Positions 26,300-36,177 of a stretch of DNA of 58,505 nucleotides are shown here, piece after piece. The stretch covers positions 1 to 58,505 of the forward strand of contig NZ_JAAXCU010000047.1 in NCBI RefSeq assembly GCF_012911845.1. The letters run 5' to 3'. Within the stretch, counting starts at the first letter, position 1. Every line of letters begins with the position of its first letter. The notes beneath the pieces are model-generated. The model saw nothing but the letters and a program-made list of their open reading frames with translations. It ran no database searches and had not been told where the DNA came from. Position numbers and translations under genes: made by a program. The DNA comes from Bacillus sp. RO2 (lineage in GTDB: Bacteria; Bacillota; Bacilli; Bacillales; Bacillaceae_I).

Positions 26300-27883
26300 T
26301 TATTTTAATAGCTTCACCAATTTTTTTCCTAGCGGGAGAAGCATGAGTTCTTCTGTCGTAAAAAAGTGATTTTTTATTAAAATTAATAGATAGGTGATTC
26401 CGCCTATCATCACTCCTACCATGCTTTGGACGGTGGCCAGCGTACGGTTATCCCCTACTAGTGAATCCGTAAGAATTAGATAGACTGCCAAAACGGCAGA
26501 CATCATTCCGATGCTCACAAGCAAGGGGACGGTTGGCATCCTTTCAAAAATAGAAGTGCCTGTCTTCTTTTTTAACGCCAGGACCAACAAGACGGCGACC
26601 GTACTGAACGCGACCAATGTACTGACCGCCGCTCCCAAAGTTGAGTGAGTAGAAATCAATAGGTCATTCAACAAATATTTTAAGCCAATTCCGATACCTA
26701 CAAAAAGAGCAGGAAGATACGGGTTACCAAGCCCCTGCAGGATAGCAGCCGCGGTCAAGGCCATACTGCAAAAGAGAATGGACAAACTAAGGACCAATAG
26801 TACGTTGTAGCCATTTTCATTGGAAAAAAGCATTACATTCACTGGTTTGATGAGCCAGGCAAGACCCACTGCCGCTCCTGCTCCCACTCCTATGCTGACA
26901 CGGATGGAGAGACTGATTTTTTCTTTTACTTCCCTTTCATTGCTCTTGGAGAGAATAATGTATGGGACAAGAGATAGCGAGAATGCCGTTGCTACCACTG
27001 TTCCAAGCTGAATCAGCGGCTGCCCCCGGTCATAGACCCCTTTAAGCTCTTTGGCTTGTTGTTCGTCGACACCTGATTCCAATAGTCCGGCATAAATGGT
27101 GAACGCATCCACCATTTGAAAAAGGATCAGCAATAGTGAGCTGATGCAAATGGTAAAGCCTTGAAGAATCAGGACCTTTACAATAGACTTCGAAGAAGGA
27201 AGTATGTTTGAAGGCACAACCGTATGTTTCTTTTTCATCTTTTGATAAAAGGTCAACAATACTAAGACTGCAGCAAATCCCCCAATGACGGAACCGAATA
27301 TGGCACCCGCTCCTACTTCATAAAGGGAAAATCCCGCGTTTACGAGCAGGTAGGAGAGTACCAGAATCGTTCCAACTCTTATTAATTGTTCACTGACTTG
27401 CGAAACGGCGGTCGGCGTCATTTCTCCAAGCCCTTGAAAACTTCCCCTCCATACCGAAACTAATGGCATTAGTAAAAAAGAGAAGGCGACAATTTTAATT
27501 AATACAGAGAGCTTGAGGTCCCCCATAAAAGCTGCTAAGTGGGTCGCACCTAGGTAAAGCAGCAGGAAAAAGCTCACACCCAAAACCGTTAAGAAACAAA
27601 AGGACACCCAACGAATTTTGCGTGCTGCATGCTCTCTTGTCTTCTCAGGGTGTTCTGCAATGAATTTAGAAATGACAACCGGAAAGCCATATGTAGATAA
27701 AATGATAGCCACCCCGTAAAAGGGATATACCTGCTGATAAATATAAAAGCCAACATCTCCTACAATATTTTGAAAAGGAACGCGATAGGCTGCACTGAGG
27801 ATTTTAATGATGATCCCTGCAATAGTAAGAATCATAGCGCCTTTCCATACCTTTTGATAGGAGTGTGGTGATAAATCATTCAT
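26300..27883 (-). CDS. yabM: MOP-family flippase YabM (SpoVB/MurJ-like)
   Basis: A polytopic membrane protein of the polysaccharide/lipid-II exporter superfamily, with about 14 predicted helices across 527 residues. WKGAMILTIAGIIIK, YGFPVVISKF and WRGSFQGLGEMTPTA are typical of the SpoVB branch. It probably moves a lipid-linked cell-wall precursor; SpoVB and YabM are paralogues in B. subtilis and cannot be told apart by motif alone, so the name rests on position between spoVT and yabN. The ATG at 27883 has AAGGCGGGC upstream; the frame's earlier ATGs have none. Confidence 0.9.
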   Translation of the reverse strand: MNDLSPHSYQKVWKGAMILTIAGIIIKILSAAYRVPFQNIVGDVGFYIYQQVYPFYGVAIILSTYGFPVVISKFIAEHPEKTREHAARKIRWVSFCFLTVLGVSFFLLLYLGATHLAAFMGDLKLSVLIKIVAFSFLLMPLVSVWRGSFQGLGEMTPTAVSQVSEQLIRVGTILVLSYLLVNAGFSLYEVGAGAIFGSVIGGFAAVLVLLTFYQKMKKKHTVVPSNILPSSKSIVKVLILQGFTICISSLLLILFQMVDAFTIYAGLLESGVDEQQAKELKGVYDRGQPLIQLGTVVATAFSLSLVPYIILSKSNEREVKEKISLSIRVSIGVGAGAAVGLAWLIKPVNVMLFSNENGYNVLLVLSLSILFCSMALTAAAILQGLGNPYLPALFVGIGIGLKYLLNDLLISTHSTLGAAVSTLVAFSTVAVLLVLALKKKTGTSIFERMPTVPLLVSIGMMSAVLAVYLILTDSLVGDNRTLATVQSMVGVMIGGITYLLILIKNHFFTTEELMLLPLGKKLVKLLK

Positions 27884-27970
27884 AAAAAAGCCCGCCTTAA
27901 AGTATTCGTACAATTGTATAATTATAGCATATTTTGAATGGAAAGATGGATCCATTATGTCCTTTAGAAA

Positions 27971-28009
27971 CAAAAGAAAAGAAGCAACAGACCATCACGT
28001 CTGCTGCTC
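27971..28009 (-). terminator. Terminator of spoVT
   Basis: On minus GAGCAGCAGAC pairs with GTCTGTTGCTTC across 6 nt, followed by TTTTCTTTTG, 11 bp after the spoVT stop. Confidence 0.9.
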
Positions 28010-28019
28010 CCACTATTGA

Positions 28020-28556
28020 TTATTGCTCCATCTGTCTCGCTAGGAAGCCTGCAGCTGTTTCCACTGCTTTCTGTTCCACTTCTCCAAGCGATTTATCTTT
28101 GGACATAATCACCACTGCTCCAATTGGATCTCCGTTTGCCACGATAGGTCCAATGGTATAAGAAGCAAGTGATTCTACATGCCCATCGACAATTGCCAGT
28201 TGCTGTTCTTCCGTTTTTAGTACGGAATTGCGGTCTTCCATGGATTTCTCCACTACTTCGCTGATACTTTTGTTCAGATATTCCTTTTTAGAACTCCCAG
28301 CGACAGCAATGAACGTATCGCGGTCACAGATTAACACAGGGTGTCCCAAGCTATCATACAGAGCTTCGGCATATTCCTTAGCGAAATCGCTAAGCTCACT
28401 AATAGGAGAGTATTTCTTTAAGATAACCTCTCCATCCCGATCGACAAAAATCTCAAGGGGGTCACCCTCGCGAATACGCAGGGTTCTTCTTATTTCTTTA
28501 GGAATTACAACGCGACCGAGGTCATCAATACGACGTACAATACCAGTTGCTTTCAT
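28020..28556 (-). CDS. spoVT: Stage V sporulation transcription factor SpoVT
   Basis: A forespore regulator that tunes the SigG regulon. The 178-residue protein pairs an N-terminal AbrB-type swapped-hairpin DNA-binding domain (residues 1-50, TGIVRRIDDLGRVVIPKEIRR) with a C-terminal GAF-like domain (about residues 55-178, YTIGPIVANGDPIGAVVIMS). The second protein of this family in the window is AbrB itself. It has a SigG-like promoter and a terminator of its own, so it appears monocistronic. Confidence 0.97.
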   Translation of the reverse strand: MKATGIVRRIDDLGRVVIPKEIRRTLRIREGDPLEIFVDRDGEVILKKYSPISELSDFAKEYAEALYDSLGHPVLICDRDTFIAVAGSSKKEYLNKSISEVVEKSMEDRNSVLKTEEQQLAIVDGHVESLASYTIGPIVANGDPIGAVVIMSKDKSLGEVEQKAVETAAGFLARQMEQ

Positions 28557-28658
28557 TTCTTAGGTTGCCTCCTTCATCCGATGATAAAAAGAGATGAGTT
28601 AAATTGGTGGAATTGATCAATATGTCCTGCTTTTGAAGAATTCACCATTCGTTGAAGT

Positions 28659-28688
28659 TAGTATCCTACACTCAGGGAGTTATATACA
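28659..28688 (-). promoter_or_regulatory. SigG-type promoter of spoVT
   Basis: On minus TGTATA (28683-28688), then 17 bp, then GATACTA (28659-28665), one base off the SigG -10 CATACTA. spoVT is SigG-dependent in B. subtilis. The start would be about 95 bp before the ATG. Confidence 0.55.
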
Positions 28689-28759
28689 TGTTGGAAAAGT
28701 TTTTTTCTGATAGTAAATTCCCCCAGTATTTATATAGACGTTTCTTCACAAACTCAAAC

Positions 28760-31700
28760 CTATGAGGAAGCATTCACGCTTTCTTTTTTTACTTTTTCTA
28801 GTCCTTTTATCATGGAAATGGCCACTTGTATCCACTCTTCTGTCGCAGAGCGTTTCGTCTGGATGACAATCTTCAGATGCTGTCCTTCCATGCCGAGGCT
28901 TACCATCCTGCCAAACTCATTTCCTAATAAGAATAACTTCTGACCATCAATAACGCTACTTGCTTCTTCAGAAAGAAGAATGACGAGCTCTTGTTTTGTT
29001 TGTTTGATGGAATCCACTTTTTCCTTGAGGCCATAGACCCTCATCTCTGAGACTTGGAATAAGTAGTCGACCTCTTTTGGATAGTTACCGAAACGGTCCT
29101 TCATTTCATCTTGAAGCTCAACAAGATCTTCTTTTGATTCTAATCCACGGAAACGCTTATACATATCAATCTTTTGCTTACTATCAGGGATATAAGACTC
29201 TGGAATGTATGCATCAAGCTCCACATCAATGGAGATTTCATGCGCCTTTTTCGCATCTTTCGGCCCTTGGCGCTGCTCGATTGCTTCTTTTAGCATCTGA
29301 GAATACATATCAAAACCGACAGAATCGATAAAGCCGTGTTGCTGGGCTCCAAGCAGATTTCCTGCACCACGAATGGAAAGGTCACGCATTGCAATTTTAA
29401 AGCCTGATCCAAGTTCTGTGAATTCCTTGATAGATTGCAGACGTTTTTCTGCTACTTCTGTAAGCACTTTATCTTTTCGATACGTGAAATAGGCATATGC
29501 CACACGATTGGATCTTCCTACACGCCCTCTAAGCTGATAAAGCTGAGACAATCCCATCCTATCTGCATCAAAAACGATCAATGTGTTTACGTTCGGAATG
29601 TCGACACCTGTTTCGATGATGGTCGTACTGACAAGCACTTCCGCTTCTCCTTCAAGAAACTGAATCATCACCGACTCTAGTTCATTTTCGGTCATTTTTC
29701 CATGCGCATAAGTAACGCGAGCTTCTGGGACAAGCATGGAGATCTCATCTGCTTTTCGCTCGATATCTTCGACCCTGTTATATAAGAAATAAACTTGACC
29801 TCCTCGGGCCAGCTCTCTTTCAATTGCTTCTTTCACTAAGTTTCCGTTATATTCCATCACATACGTTTGCACCGGGAAACGATTTTCAGGTGGTGTCTCG
29901 ATGACAGACAAATCACGCACCCCAAGCATAGACATATGAAGGGTCCGTGGAATTGGCGTAGCTGTTAAGGTAAGCACGTCGATATTGGCTTTAAGCTGTT
30001 TGATTTTTTCCTTATGGGTAACTCCAAAGCGCTGTTCTTCATCGATAATTAACAAGCCAAGGTCTTTGTATTTAATATCTTTGGACAACAAGCGATGTGT
30101 CCCAACAACAATATCCACCGTTCCATTTCCAAGTCCTTTCATTGTTTCCGTCTGTTGCTTTCTAGAGCGGAAACGGCTTAACAGACCAATATTGATAGGG
30201 TAATCTTGGAACCTTTCTCTGATGGTTTCATAATGCTGCTGAGCCAAAATGGTTGTTGGTACCAAAATAGCTACCTGCTTGCCATCAGTAATGGCCTTAA
30301 AAGCTGCCCTTATGGCCACTTCCGTTTTTCCATAGCCTACATCTCCGCAAAGCAAGCGGTCCATTGGGCGGGTCTTTTCCATATCCAATTTAATTTCATG
30401 AATAGAGCGCAATTGATCTTCTGTTTCCTGATAAGGGAAGGTTGCTTCAAACTCCCTTTGCATTTCTCCGTCTGGCGAGAAGGCGTGACCAACACTTGCT
30501 TCCCTTTCTGCATATAACTTAATAAGGTCATCGGCAATATCCTGGACAGACGACTCTACTTTATTTTTGACTTTTTTCCAGTCCGTACCACCGAGTTTAT
30601 AAACTTTCGGTTCTTTTCCTTCTGAACCTACATATTTTTGAACTTGATCAATTTGCTCAACAGGAACATAAAGTTTGTCAGAGCCTTGGTATTTAATATG
30701 AATATAATCTTTATGAAGACCATTGATATCAAGTGTTTCAATACCTAGATATTTACCTATTCCGTGATTAATATGGACAACATAGTCGCCGACATTCAAT
30801 TCGGTATAGTTTTTAATCCGTTCCGCATTGGAGAGCTTTTGTCTGTTTTTAGGCTTTTTCGCTTTCTTTTTGAAAAGCTCTTCCTCCGTGATGACTGCAA
30901 GCTTCTGCATAGGTAATTCAAATCCAGAATGCAAGTCACCCTCCACAAGCTGGACCTCTCCATGGGCGAAGGCCGAGCCTTTGGAAAGCTTTCTTATGTC
31001 CATCTCATAATCAGCAAAAACCGTCTCTAGCTTCTCCATCCGCTCTTGGTTGGAAGCAAGGACTACAATTGCATAATTTGCCTTCCTCCAACGCTCAATT
31101 TCCGATTTTAACAGATGCATCTGCCCGTGGAAGTGCTGCATGCTCTTAGAAGACATATTAATCAAGTTTTCCGGATGCGTATGTGGCACCGCCCTTAAGA
31201 AGAGGGAAAGATAAAGAAACGGCTGCTTTTTGCTATGTACAATCTGGGCAAAAGAATGAGAAAACTTTAGATCCTGCACCGCTTTTCCTTCTGCCAATAG
31301 CTCTACAAGCCATTCTGCTTCCTCTTTATCAAGACTTTCCGCCGTTTCATGGATTCTGCTGATTTCATCCATGATAACTAAACCGCCTGGAGGGATGTAA
31401 TCTAGTAAACTAGCTGGTGAACTGTAGAAGAATGAAAGATATTTATACAACTCAGAAAATACTTGTCCGTTGCGTATTTGTTCTAGCTCATAGGAAATAT
31501 TTTCTGTTAACAGCTGTTTTACTTTTTCATTTTTCACTTTTTTAATCGTTTTAGCTAGTTCCTTTTCGAGAACTTCTCGACCATTTGTAAGCTCTTGATT
31601 CGTAAGCAGCATCTCTGTTGCCGGGCCAATCGTCACCTTATCCATATGTTTTTGAGAACGTTGATCCTCTACCGTAAAATATCGGATAGATTCCACTTCA

Positions 31701-32296
31701 TCATCAAAAAGTTCAATCCTTACGGCAAATTCTTCCGTGATAGGGTATATGTCGATGATTCCCCCTCTGATACTGAAATCCCCTGGCGTTGCTACCATCC
31801 CTACTCGCTGATACCCGTATCTGACGAGACGATCTGCTAAGTTATCGAGTTCCAGCGTCTTTTCTACTTCAATAGTCAACAACGTTTGCTGCCATTTTTC
31901 TTTAGATGGGAGTATTCTTTTTAACCCTGCGATTGGTGCAATGATAATTCCATTATTTTTAGTAGCCCAATGATTAAGCGCCTCTACACGCTGAGCTTTA
32001 AGCTCCGGACTCGCAATTCCAATTTCCGCTGCTAACACATCGTTTACAGGATACAGATACAGTTCATCCTCCGGCAGGAAGCTTGCTAGGTCATCGTATA
32101 CTTTTTGGGCATGAAATAAATTATGCGTAATTAGGAGGATCGGCGCTTTTCTCTCTTCATACAACGCTGCAATTAACATGGACCTTGCCGAATTAGATAT
32201 CCCTGAAATTAACTGTTCTTCTAACCCTTCTTGAAGACCAACCAAAACCGACTGAAAATCATCATTTTCGCTCAAATATGGAATAAAACCTTTCAT
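28760..32296 (-). CDS. mfd: Transcription-repair coupling factor Mfd
   Basis: An ATP-driven DNA translocase that dislodges stalled RNA polymerase and recruits UvrA. The 1178-residue protein has a UvrB-like N-terminal region (UvrA-interacting), the RNA-polymerase-interacting domain around [18 protein letters not shown] (about residues 490-550), a RecG-like helicase core with [28 protein letters not shown] and QLRGRVGRS, and a C-terminal TRCF domain. The ATG at 32296 is preferred: GGGAGG lies 9 nt before it; the frame opens at a GTG abutting that site. Confidence 0.97.
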   Translation of the reverse strand: MKGFIPYLSENDDFQSVLVGLQEGLEEQLISGISNSARSMLIAALYEERKAPILLITHNLFHAQKVYDDLASFLPEDELYLYPVNDVLAAEIGIASPELKAQRVEALNHWATKNNGIIIAPIAGLKRILPSKEKWQQTLLTIEVEKTLELDNLADRLVRYGYQRVGMVATPGDFSIRGGIIDIYPITEEFAVRIELFDDEVESIRYFTVEDQRSQKHMDKVTIGPATEMLLTNQELTNGREVLEKELAKTIKKVKNEKVKQLLTENISYELEQIRNGQVFSELYKYLSFFYSSPASLLDYIPPGGLVIMDEISRIHETAESLDKEEAEWLVELLAEGKAVQDLKFSHSFAQIVHSKKQPFLYLSLFLRAVPHTHPENLINMSSKSMQHFHGQMHLLKSEIERWRKANYAIVVLASNQERMEKLETVFADYEMDIRKLSKGSAFAHGEVQLVEGDLHSGFELPMQKLAVITEEELFKKKAKKPKNRQKLSNAERIKNYTELNVGDYVVHINHGIGKYLGIETLDINGLHKDYIHIKYQGSDKLYVPVEQIDQVQKYVGSEGKEPKVYKLGGTDWKKVKNKVESSVQDIADDLIKLYAEREASVGHAFSPDGEMQREFEATFPYQETEDQLRSIHEIKLDMEKTRPMDRLLCGDVGYGKTEVAIRAAFKAITDGKQVAILVPTTILAQQHYETIRERFQDYPINIGLLSRFRSRKQQTETMKGLGNGTVDIVVGTHRLLSKDIKYKDLGLLIIDEEQRFGVTHKEKIKQLKANIDVLTLTATPIPRTLHMSMLGVRDLSVIETPPENRFPVQTYVMEYNGNLVKEAIERELARGGQVYFLYNRVEDIERKADEISMLVPEARVTYAHGKMTENELESVMIQFLEGEAEVLVSTTIIETGVDIPNVNTLIVFDADRMGLSQLYQLRGRVGRSNRVAYAYFTYRKDKVLTEVAEKRLQSIKEFTELGSGFKIAMRDLSIRGAGNLLGAQQHGFIDSVGFDMYSQMLKEAIEQRQGPKDAKKAHEISIDVELDAYIPESYIPDSKQKIDMYKRFRGLESKEDLVELQDEMKDRFGNYPKEVDYLFQVSEMRVYGLKEKVDSIKQTKQELVILLSEEASSVIDGQKLFLLGNEFGRMVSLGMEGQHLKIVIQTKRSATEEWIQVAISMIKGLEKVKKESVNASS

Positions 32297-32366
32297 AACA
32301 TACACCCTCCCCTCTCCATTAATAGTGTTTCTTTGTGTTCTTTTTTATCATGACGTTTCTCAGACG

Positions 32367-32396
32367 CAAAAAGGCTTTGGTATCTCACCAAAGCTA
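32367..32396 (-). terminator. Terminator between fin and mfd
   Basis: On minus AGCTTTGGT pairs with ACCAAAGCC (9-bp stem, 5-nt loop) followed by TTTTTG, 12-40 bp after fin. It should limit read-through from fin into mfd. Confidence 0.85.
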
Positions 32397-32407
32397 ATTT
32401 ATCTGCT

Positions 32408-32638
32408 CTATTGTATGAACCGTTCTTGTTCATGCCAGTCAGGATTCCGATCAAGGGCTTCCTGGCAATCCTCACAAATTGTTTTAACATGTACATCACC
32501 ATTTTGTTGATATGCTATCATTTCATGTCGTTCTGTATCCGACAGTTGATGAAACCCTAGTTCTTCTGAAAATACTGATTTGGACTCGATGGTGCCGACC
32601 TTATAGCCGCAATGCCTGCAATGATAATGGATAGCCAT
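32408..32638 (-). CDS. fin: Anti-SigF factor Fin
   Basis: A 76-residue forespore protein that binds RNA polymerase and blocks SigF to help the change to SigG (B. subtilis, formerly yabK). Seen: two metal-binding cysteine pairs, CRHC (about residues 7-10) and CEDC (about residues 51-54), and the conserved end ALDRNP. The frame extends upstream, but the ATG at 32638 with GGAGGG before it gives the exact family length and N-terminus ([11 protein letters not shown]). Confidence 0.94.
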   Translation of the reverse strand: MAIHYHCRHCGYKVGTIESKSVFSEELGFHQLSDTERHEMIAYQQNGDVHVKTICEDCQEALDRNPDWHEQERFIQ

Positions 32639-32768
32639 CCTTTTTCCCTCCACTTTTCTGCAAGACCTAAAAATGGCCCCTTTTACCACTAGTATAAACA
32701 GTGAGAAACATTGTTATACAGGGTTGGTTTGGTTAGAGAAAACTCAGGAAAGCTACCTTAACATTCTA

Positions 32769-33329
32769 TTATTGATTAAAAGTGTTCATTACTTGTAGGA
32801 ACTCTTTAGACAAGCTTTCTTCACAGGCTTCTGCAGCTTTCTTCACGCTGTCATCAATAGCAGGACGCTCATCAGAGTGGAATTTCCCAAGCACATAATC
32901 TGAGATGGACGGTCCATTCTTCGGACGGTCAATTCCCATTCTGATACGGTTAAAATTCTGGGTCTGAAGGTGCTGTATCAAGGACTTAATCCCATTATGC
33001 CCTCCGGCACTTCCCTTTTGGCGAAGACGCAGCTTTCCAGCTGGCAAATCTAAGTCATCATAAATTACCACCAGATCCTCTACATCTAGCTTATAGAAGT
33101 CCAATAACGGGCGAACACATTCCCCCGATAAATTCATATATGTAAGAGGCTTCACTAATAGTACTTTTTCGCCGTTTATCGTGCCTTGTCCGAATATCCC
33201 TTTGAATTTGGACTGTGTCAATGGGATGTTCCATTTGTCTGCTAATTCATCTATTACCATAAATCCGATATTGTGCCTTGTTTCTTCATATTGACGGCCT
33301 GGATTCCCCAGCCCCACAAATACTTTCAT
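32769..33329 (-). CDS. pth: Peptidyl-tRNA hydrolase
   Basis: It frees tRNA from peptidyl-tRNAs that have dropped off ribosomes (spoVC in B. subtilis). The 186-residue product has [20 protein letters not shown] with the catalytic His (about residue 20), [12 protein letters not shown]-like [13 protein letters not shown] and [10 protein letters not shown]. The ATG at 33329 has AGGAGG 8 nt upstream and gives the canonical N-terminus. An in-frame ATG at 33389 has its own good site (GGGAGG), so a form with 20 extra residues is possible; see findings. Confidence 0.96.
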   Translation of the reverse strand: MKVFVGLGNPGRQYEETRHNIGFMVIDELADKWNIPLTQSKFKGIFGQGTINGEKVLLVKPLTYMNLSGECVRPLLDFYKLDVEDLVVIYDDLDLPAGKLRLRQKGSAGGHNGIKSLIQHLQTQNFNRIRMGIDRPKNGPSISDYVLGKFHSDERPAIDDSVKKAAEACEESLSKEFLQVMNTFNQ

Positions 33330-33555
33330 TATTTTTCCTCCTGAAACGTCTTGCTCTTTACCAAATAAGGATTGTAAAAATTTCTTCATGGATACCTCCC
33401 ACAAACCTATTCGCTATCTTTCATTTTACTTGAACATGGGGTGAAAAGGAAATGAGAAGGAGTTTTGTCCATTAAAACAACATTATATTGCTGAAGTTTA
33501 GTAGCAACTCTGTTGTTAACGAGCGCTATCCGATCCGTTAACGCGTTTCCCTTTT

Positions 33556-34190
33556 GGCTTCGGGCGTATAGAAGCACTTTATTTGACCGTTTTCTCTTTT
33601 TCCTCTTGGCTTCGGGCATATAGAAGCACTCTATTTGACCATTTTCACCTTTTCCTACTGGCTTCGGGCGTATAGAAGCACTCTATCTGACCGTTTCCAC
33701 TTTTTCCTCTTGGCTTCGGGTGTATAGAAGCACTCTATTTGACCGTTTTCTCTTTTTCCTCTTAGCTTCGGGTGTATAGAAGCACTCTATTTGACCGTTT
33801 TCTCTTTTTCCTCTTGGCTTCGGGCATATAGAAGCACTCTATTTGACCGTTTTCAACTTTTCCTCCTGGCTTCGGGCGTATAGAAGCACTCTATTTGACC
33901 GTTTTCTCTTTTTCCTCTTAGCTTCGGGCATATAGAAGCACTCTATTTGACCATTTTCACCTTTTCCTACTGGCTTCGGGCGTATAGAAGCACTCTATTT
34001 GACCGTTTTCACTTTTTCCTCTTAGCTTCGGGCGTATAGAAGCACTCTATTTGACCGTTTTCACCTTTTCCTACTGGCTTCGGGCGTATAGAAGCACTCT
34101 ATTTGACCGTTTTCACCTTTTCTTCTTGGCATCGGGGTGTATAGAAGCACTCTATTTGACCGTTTTCACTTTTTCCTCTCGGCCTCGGGT
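33556..34190 (-). repeat. Minisatellite: 12 units of exactly 52 bp plus a partial unit
   Basis: The block RGCTTCGGG starts at 33556, 33608, 33660, 33712, 33764, 33816, 33868, 33920, 33972, 34024, 34076 and 34128, all 52 bp apart; a last degenerate unit begins at 34181. The unit on plus is GGCTTCGGGCGTATAGAAGC, then ACTCTATTTGACCGTTTTC, then a pyrimidine-rich CTTTTTCCTCTT. Each unit has a small hairpin, GCTTC / GAAGC. The whole unit is conserved, so it is not a CRISPR. It occupies most of the 890-bp ctc-pth spacer; I see no gene in it. Confidence 0.95.
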
Positions 34191-34269
34191 AATTATAATT
34201 GTCTTTTTTCTTATAAAGCTTCCCGTTGACCTTTTTATACCCTAAGTATTTAGAGAATCTTCTTCACAA

Positions 34270-34300
34270 CAAGAGAAAAGACGTAACCTTTAAGGTTACG
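34270..34300 (-). terminator. Terminator overlapping the ctc stop codon
   Basis: CGTAACCTT/AAGGTTACG forms a 9-bp stem including the stop codon, followed on minus by TCTTTTCTCTTG. Confidence 0.75.
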
Positions 34301-34940
34301 CCTCCTCCTCTGTGCTTTCATTGTTCTCTCTACCTTCTACAAGTTCAGGTTCGCCTGGTTCTTGTTCTTCACCAGGGTCGATTTCCTCTTCTTGTCGTGG
34401 AGGTAAGATGGAAGCAATCACTTCATCATCTTCATGATTAAAGCTATATTTTCCTGATGTATTTAGGTCACCGATTGTAATGTTTTCATTCACATCAAGT
34501 TCCGTTACATCCACATCAATGGATTCCGGTACATTGTTTGGAAGTACTTTGATGGATACTTCATGGAGAACTTGTTGCAAGACTCCGCCATCTTTCACTC
34601 CCTTAGAATCGCCTGTAACGTGAACCGTAACATCTACATCGATTTCTGATTTAAAATTAACTACATGGAAATCCAAGTGGACAAATTCCAGGCTTTTCAG
34701 CGGGTTGATTTGATAATCGTAAAGCATAACTTTGCGCTTATCGGAACCAATTTCAAGCGAAATGATGCCGTTTCGTCCAGTTTCACGAATAGTTTTAATA
34801 AATTCCTTACTATCGACAGTAATAGATTTATTTTCTGTATCATTCCCGTATACAACCGCTGGAATTAATCCTTCCTCACGGATTTTGGTTATTGAAGATC
34901 CTTTGAATTCTGTACGTTCATTTGCATGTAATACTGACAT
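34296..34940 (-). CDS. ctc: General stress protein Ctc, ribosomal protein L25/TL5 family
   Basis: A 5S-rRNA-binding 50S subunit protein induced by stress. The 214-residue product has an L25 N-terminal domain (residues 1-95, with REEGLIPAVVYGN) and the TL5 C-terminal beta domain (about residues 96-185, VHVTGDSKGVKDGGVLQQ), plus an acidic tail of Glu and Pro. The ATG at 34940 (AAGGTGAT upstream) gives the conserved start MSVLHANER. A SigB promoter lies upstream as in B. subtilis. Confidence 0.95.
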   Translation of the reverse strand: MSVLHANERTEFKGSSITKIREEGLIPAVVYGNDTENKSITVDSKEFIKTIRETGRNGIISLEIGSDKRKVMLYDYQINPLKSLEFVHLDFHVVNFKSEIDVDVTVHVTGDSKGVKDGGVLQQVLHEVSIKVLPNNVPESIDVDVTELDVNENITIGDLNTSGKYSFNHEDDEVIASILPPRQEEEIDPGEEQEPGEPELVEGRENNESTEEEA

Positions 34941-34985
34941 TCTTATCACCTTCCTGGGAAAATAAAATACTTGTCTCTCATACAA

Positions 34986-35011
34986 TTTCCCCTATTTACA
35001 GAAGGTTAAAC
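34986..35011 (-). promoter_or_regulatory. SigB promoter of ctc
   Basis: On minus GTTTAA (35006-35011), then 14 bp, then GGGAAA (34986-34991), a full match to GTTTAA-N12-15-GGGWAW. B. subtilis ctc is a classical SigB gene. It lies in the prs-ctc gap, so prs read-through may give basal expression. Confidence 0.85.
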
Positions 35012-35025
35012 ATGAATCTTACCAA

Positions 35026-35976
35026 TTAATCAAATAAAGTACTGACGGATTTCTCTTCATGGACACGAATAATCGCTTCAGCAATAAGCTCTGCAACGGA
35101 TAATTGTGTAATCTTTTCGATTTTCTTGTCTTCCGCTAAAGAAATGGTGTTGGTCACTACCAATTCTTTAATTTTTGAGTTTTGGATACGTTCAATAGCC
35201 GGACCTGATAATACTGGGTGTGTACAGCATGCATACACTTCTTTTGCACCATTTTCGATCAGGGCATTTGCCGCCAATGTAATAGTACCCGCAGTATCAA
35301 TCATGTCATCAATCAAGATTGCTGTTCTACCTTCAATATGACCAACAATGTTCATCACCTCTGCAACATTTGGACGAGGTCTGCGTTTGTCGATGATGGC
35401 AATCGGAGCTTTCAAGCGGTCAGCAAGCTTTCTTGCTCTTGTTACACCACCGTGGTCCGGTGAAACGATAACAAGATCCTCTAGGCCTTTGCTGTCAAAG
35501 TACTCTGCCAAAATAGGAACACCCATTAAGTGGTCAATAAGGATATCAAAGAATCCTTGAATTTGTGGTGCATGCAAATCAAGCGTAATAACGCGGTCTG
35601 CTCCAGCAGTTTCTAACAGGTTTGCCACTAATTTCGCTGTGATTGGTTCACGCGCGCGCGCTTTACGGTCTTGTCTTCCGTAACCGTAATACGGCATTAC
35701 GATATTGATCGTTTTTGCAGAAGCACGTTTTAGTGCATCAATCATGATAAGTGTTTCCATGATGTGCTCGTTTACTGGTGCGCTGGTAGATTGGATAACA
35801 TACACGTCACAACCACGGATACTTTCTTCGATGTTGATCTGTACTTCTCCATCACTGAAACGAGCAACGGAACATTTTCCGATTGGAACACCTACATGTT
35901 GTGCAATTTCTTCCGCTAAGGCTGTGTTGGAATTTAACGTAAAAATCTTTAGATTGGAATCTGCATACTTTGGCAT
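35026..35976 (-). CDS. prs: Ribose-phosphate pyrophosphokinase
   Basis: It makes PRPP from ribose-5-phosphate and ATP, feeding nucleotide, His, Trp and NAD synthesis. The 316-residue protein shows [34 protein letters not shown] with the flexible catalytic Lys-Arg, the metal-binding SPDHGG and the PRPP loop [10 protein letters not shown]. In B. subtilis it is directly behind glmU; here a repeat element separates the two by 201 bp. Confidence 0.98.
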   Translation of the reverse strand: MPKYADSNLKIFTLNSNTALAEEIAQHVGVPIGKCSVARFSDGEVQINIEESIRGCDVYVIQSTSAPVNEHIMETLIMIDALKRASAKTINIVMPYYGYGRQDRKARAREPITAKLVANLLETAGADRVITLDLHAPQIQGFFDILIDHLMGVPILAEYFDSKGLEDLVIVSPDHGGVTRARKLADRLKAPIAIIDKRRPRPNVAEVMNIVGHIEGRTAILIDDMIDTAGTITLAANALIENGAKEVYACCTHPVLSGPAIERIQNSKIKELVVTNTISLAEDKKIEKITQLSVAELIAEAIIRVHEEKSVSTLFD

Positions 35977-36038
35977 GATAACTTGTACCCTCCGCTAGGT
36001 TTTTTTAATGGCTTCTTTAAATGACTTTGTTAAACACT

Positions 36039-36166
36039 GCTTTTGATTTCCGCACCGGGCTTCGCTTCCCTAGGGGCGCTGCTGGAGCCTCCTCAGTTAC
36101 GCCTGCGGGGTCTCCACCTAGCGCTATCTCCCTGTGGAGTCTTCGCCCTGTGCTCCAATCAACAAC
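36039..36166 (-). repeat. Type-2 inverted-repeat element (R4)
   Basis: A 128-bp copy with worn ends GCTTTTGATT / AATCAACAAC and inner blocks CCTAGGGGCG, GGAGCCTCCTC, GGGGTCTCCACCTAGCGC and GGAGTCTTCGCC. It lies in the glmU-prs spacer, 12 bp before the glmU stop codon, and must be transcribed if glmU and prs share a message. Confidence 0.85.
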
Positions 36167-36177
36167 TATAAAAAGAT

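Noticed and set aside
32293-32502. 69-residue open frame on minus between fin and mfd
   Set aside because: It overlaps fin in another frame and contains the fin terminator; its last part is the mfd ribosome binding site.
33407-33619. 70-residue open frame on minus at the edge of the 52-bp array
   Set aside because: Part of it is repeat sequence, and it has no supported start; the pth leader explains the region.
33556-34190. CRISPR array
   Set aside because: The complete 52-bp unit is conserved, including the would-be spacers, and there are no cas genes; it is a tandem minisatellite.
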